From: Dermatophagoides farinae
Lineage: Eukaryota > Arthropoda > Arachnida > Sarcoptiformes > Pyroglyphidae
Reading direction: 5' to 3'
Length of the DNA stretch: 64,000 nucleotides
NCBI RefSeq assembly: GCF_024713945.1
Contig: NC_134677.1
Span: 7,462,001 to 7,526,000 of the forward strand
Positions within the stretch are counted from its first letter, which is position 1; each line of letters starts with the position of its first letter. The position numbers were made by a program, and so were the translations under genes. Below, piece by piece: positions 62,273 through 64,000 of this stretch. The notes below the pieces were generated by a model, which worked only from the letters and a program-made list of their open reading frames with translations, had not been told where the DNA came from and did no database searches.

Positions 62273-64000
62273 ATGAAAAGAAAGCTTGAATTTTGTAGTG
62301 AAGAAAACGATTCTGCAGATAATAATAAAACAATTATCATTAATAATAATAATAATAATTCAAAAACAATGAATGATACATCAATGGTTTCAGATGTATT
62401 GATGGAAAAAGAAAACATTATTAAACATGATGAACGACGATCAAATGTGCATGATGGTGATAAGATTAAATTTGTTGAGAATAAAAAAGGTATCGAACGT
62501 TCGACACAAATTCAACGAAATAATGTGGCCAAAAAATTGATTATTAAAAATTTTGGTAATTCTTTTGTTATTGTTTATTATGATGAATTTTGTTTGATGA
62601 CATTCGTTTTTTTTGTGCCATGAATTTTATAGAAAGTCCAAAATTACCTGATGATTATCTTCAACAAACATGGGCCAATCTAGAAAAGGCAATCGTAGCC
62701 ATACAAATGTCAAAATCGGTTAACATTTCCAATGAAGAATTATATCAAGAGGTGCAGAATTTATGTTCACATAAAATGTCATCAATCATTTATCAACGAT
62801 TACGTTCATTGATTGAAACATATGTAAAGAATAGTGTTTTTCAATACGTCGAACCAATCAATGAGAATGTGGCATTTCTTAAGATGCTTGAAAAATGTTG
62901 GAATTCTTATTGCGACCAAATGGTATGAAATGAATGCAAATATTAATTTTCGATCATTAGTAATGGATATATTTTGGTTATATTTTTTTCAGATAATGAT
63001 CCGGTGTATATTTCTCTATTTGGATCGAACATATGTGCTTCAGAATGCACAAATTTCATCGATATGGTAAATTTTACATTACTAAAAAATTAATTTTTTT
63101 TTTCATATTGAAATTTCATTTTTAAAGGGATATGGGCCTGGAAATTTTTCGTGAAAACATGACAAATAATAATGTAGTCAAAATGAAATTACAAGATTTT
63201 CTATTGGAATTAATAACCCGTGAAAGAAATGGCGAAAAAATTGATTGTATTCTCATCAAAAATATTCTACGAATGTTGATCGATTTATCAATCTATATTG
63301 ATTTATTTGAAACGAAATTTCTTAAAGAAACGCAACAACTTTATCTTGTTGAATCGGAAAGAAATATATCAACAATGGGAATCAGTGAATATCTTTCCTA
63401 TATTGAAAAACGATTGAATGAAGAAAATGAACGTTTAATGTCATATCTGGATCATTCAACATCGAAAAAATTGATACCGATTGTTGAAAAAGAATTGATT
63501 CAAAATCATCTGGATAAATTATTCAATATGAATTTCGAACAATTAATCGATGAACATCAACTTGATTATCTACGTTTAGCATATAATCTAAGTTCACGTG
63601 TTCCGGATGGTTCGAATAAATTATGTAATCAATTCAATCAGTATATCAAGACAAAAGGTAGAGCAATTGTGAGTGCTTCACCGGAACGTGATAAAACTAT
63701 GGTTCAAGATTTATTAGATTTCAAAGATCGTATCGATGAAATTGTCTGTAAATGTTATTTGAATAGTCCAAAATTCATCAATTCAGTCAAAGAAGCATTC
63801 GAATGTTTCATCAATCAACGGGCGAATAAACCGGCCGAATTGATTGCCAAATTTGTTGATTTAAAACTTCGTGCCGGTAATAAAGAATGTGGCGATGAAG
63901 AATTGGAAAGATTATTGGATAAAGTGATGGTATTATTTCGTTTCATACATGGTAAAGATATTTTCGAAGCATTCTATAAAAAAGATTTAGCCAAACGTTT
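62273..64000 (+). CDS. CUL4: Cullin-4, 5' part
   Basis: Scaffold of CRL4 ubiquitin ligases; the N-terminal half binds DDB1, the C-terminus binds RBX1. Exons 62273..62555, 62633..62922, 62993..63066, 63128..64000 (continues off the window). The N-terminus is a low-complexity Asn/Lys-rich extension beginning MKRKLEF, nuclear-signal-like as in CUL4B. Cullin homology begins at KLPDDYLQQTWANLEKAI and runs through YQEVQNLCSHKMSSIIYQRL, CIFLYLDRTYVLQNAQISSI|W, STMGISEYLSYIEKRLNEE, YIKTKGRAIV and FRFIHGKDIFEAFYKKDLAK. These are family-specific for CUL4 (YLDRTYVLQN, FIHGKDxFEAFYKKDLAKR). The neddylation site and RBX1-binding region lie outside the window. Confidence 0.95.

Overview
This window is nuclear DNA of a small-genome arthropod. 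The best guess is an astigmatid mite of the Dermatophagoides/Sarcoptes type. That rests on very AT-rich sequence, mostly 50-90 bp GT-AG introns, constant (ATG/CAT)n, (CA)n and poly-T tracts between genes, and arthropod-style versions of conserved genes. The species call is inference; the gene calls come from reading spliced translations.

Layout. 1-12.4 kb is gene-dense: the 3' end of a cohesin SA/STAG gene (+), an unrecognised single-exon ORF (+), calnexin (+), a small secreted protein gene (-), and a complete 24-exon voltage-gated calcium channel alpha2-delta subunit gene (+). At 12.6-13.3 kb, between two tail-to-tail channel genes, lies a decayed BEL/Pao-type retrotransposon pol fragment. 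13.9-19.8 kb is a complete 15-exon ERG (Kv11/KCNH2-like, seizure-type) potassium channel gene (-). 22.0-23.1 kb is the spindle/kinetochore gene SKA1 (-).

27.6-42.3 kb is a ladybird/LBX homeobox gene (-) with a 12.8 kb first intron. With flanking non-coding DNA (23.1-27.6 and 42.3-57.0 kb) it forms a roughly 34 kb gene-poor, microsatellite-filled domain, as expected for a developmental regulator. No other convincing gene is seen there.

57.0-64.0 kb is again compact: a HIG1-domain protein of the HIGD2/Rcf1 type (+), ribose-5-phosphate isomerase (-), the ribosome-biogenesis protein UTP15 (-), the mitochondrial exonuclease MGME1 (+, divergent from UTP15 across about 150 bp), a small single-pass membrane protein gene with an apparent one-base frameshift (+), and the 5' part of cullin-4 (+, running off the window).

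The genes are not a pathway cluster. They share only local arrangements: tail-to-tail channel genes, head-to-head UTP15/MGME1, and several genes linked to mitochondria. No CRISPR, bacterial operon, rRNA or convincing tRNA gene is present. Unexplained structures include a near-perfect 55-nt palindrome (13713-13767), a GC-rich 39-nt stem-loop (51286-51324), a recurring AGATGNCGC motif near gene boundaries, and the frameshifted small gene.
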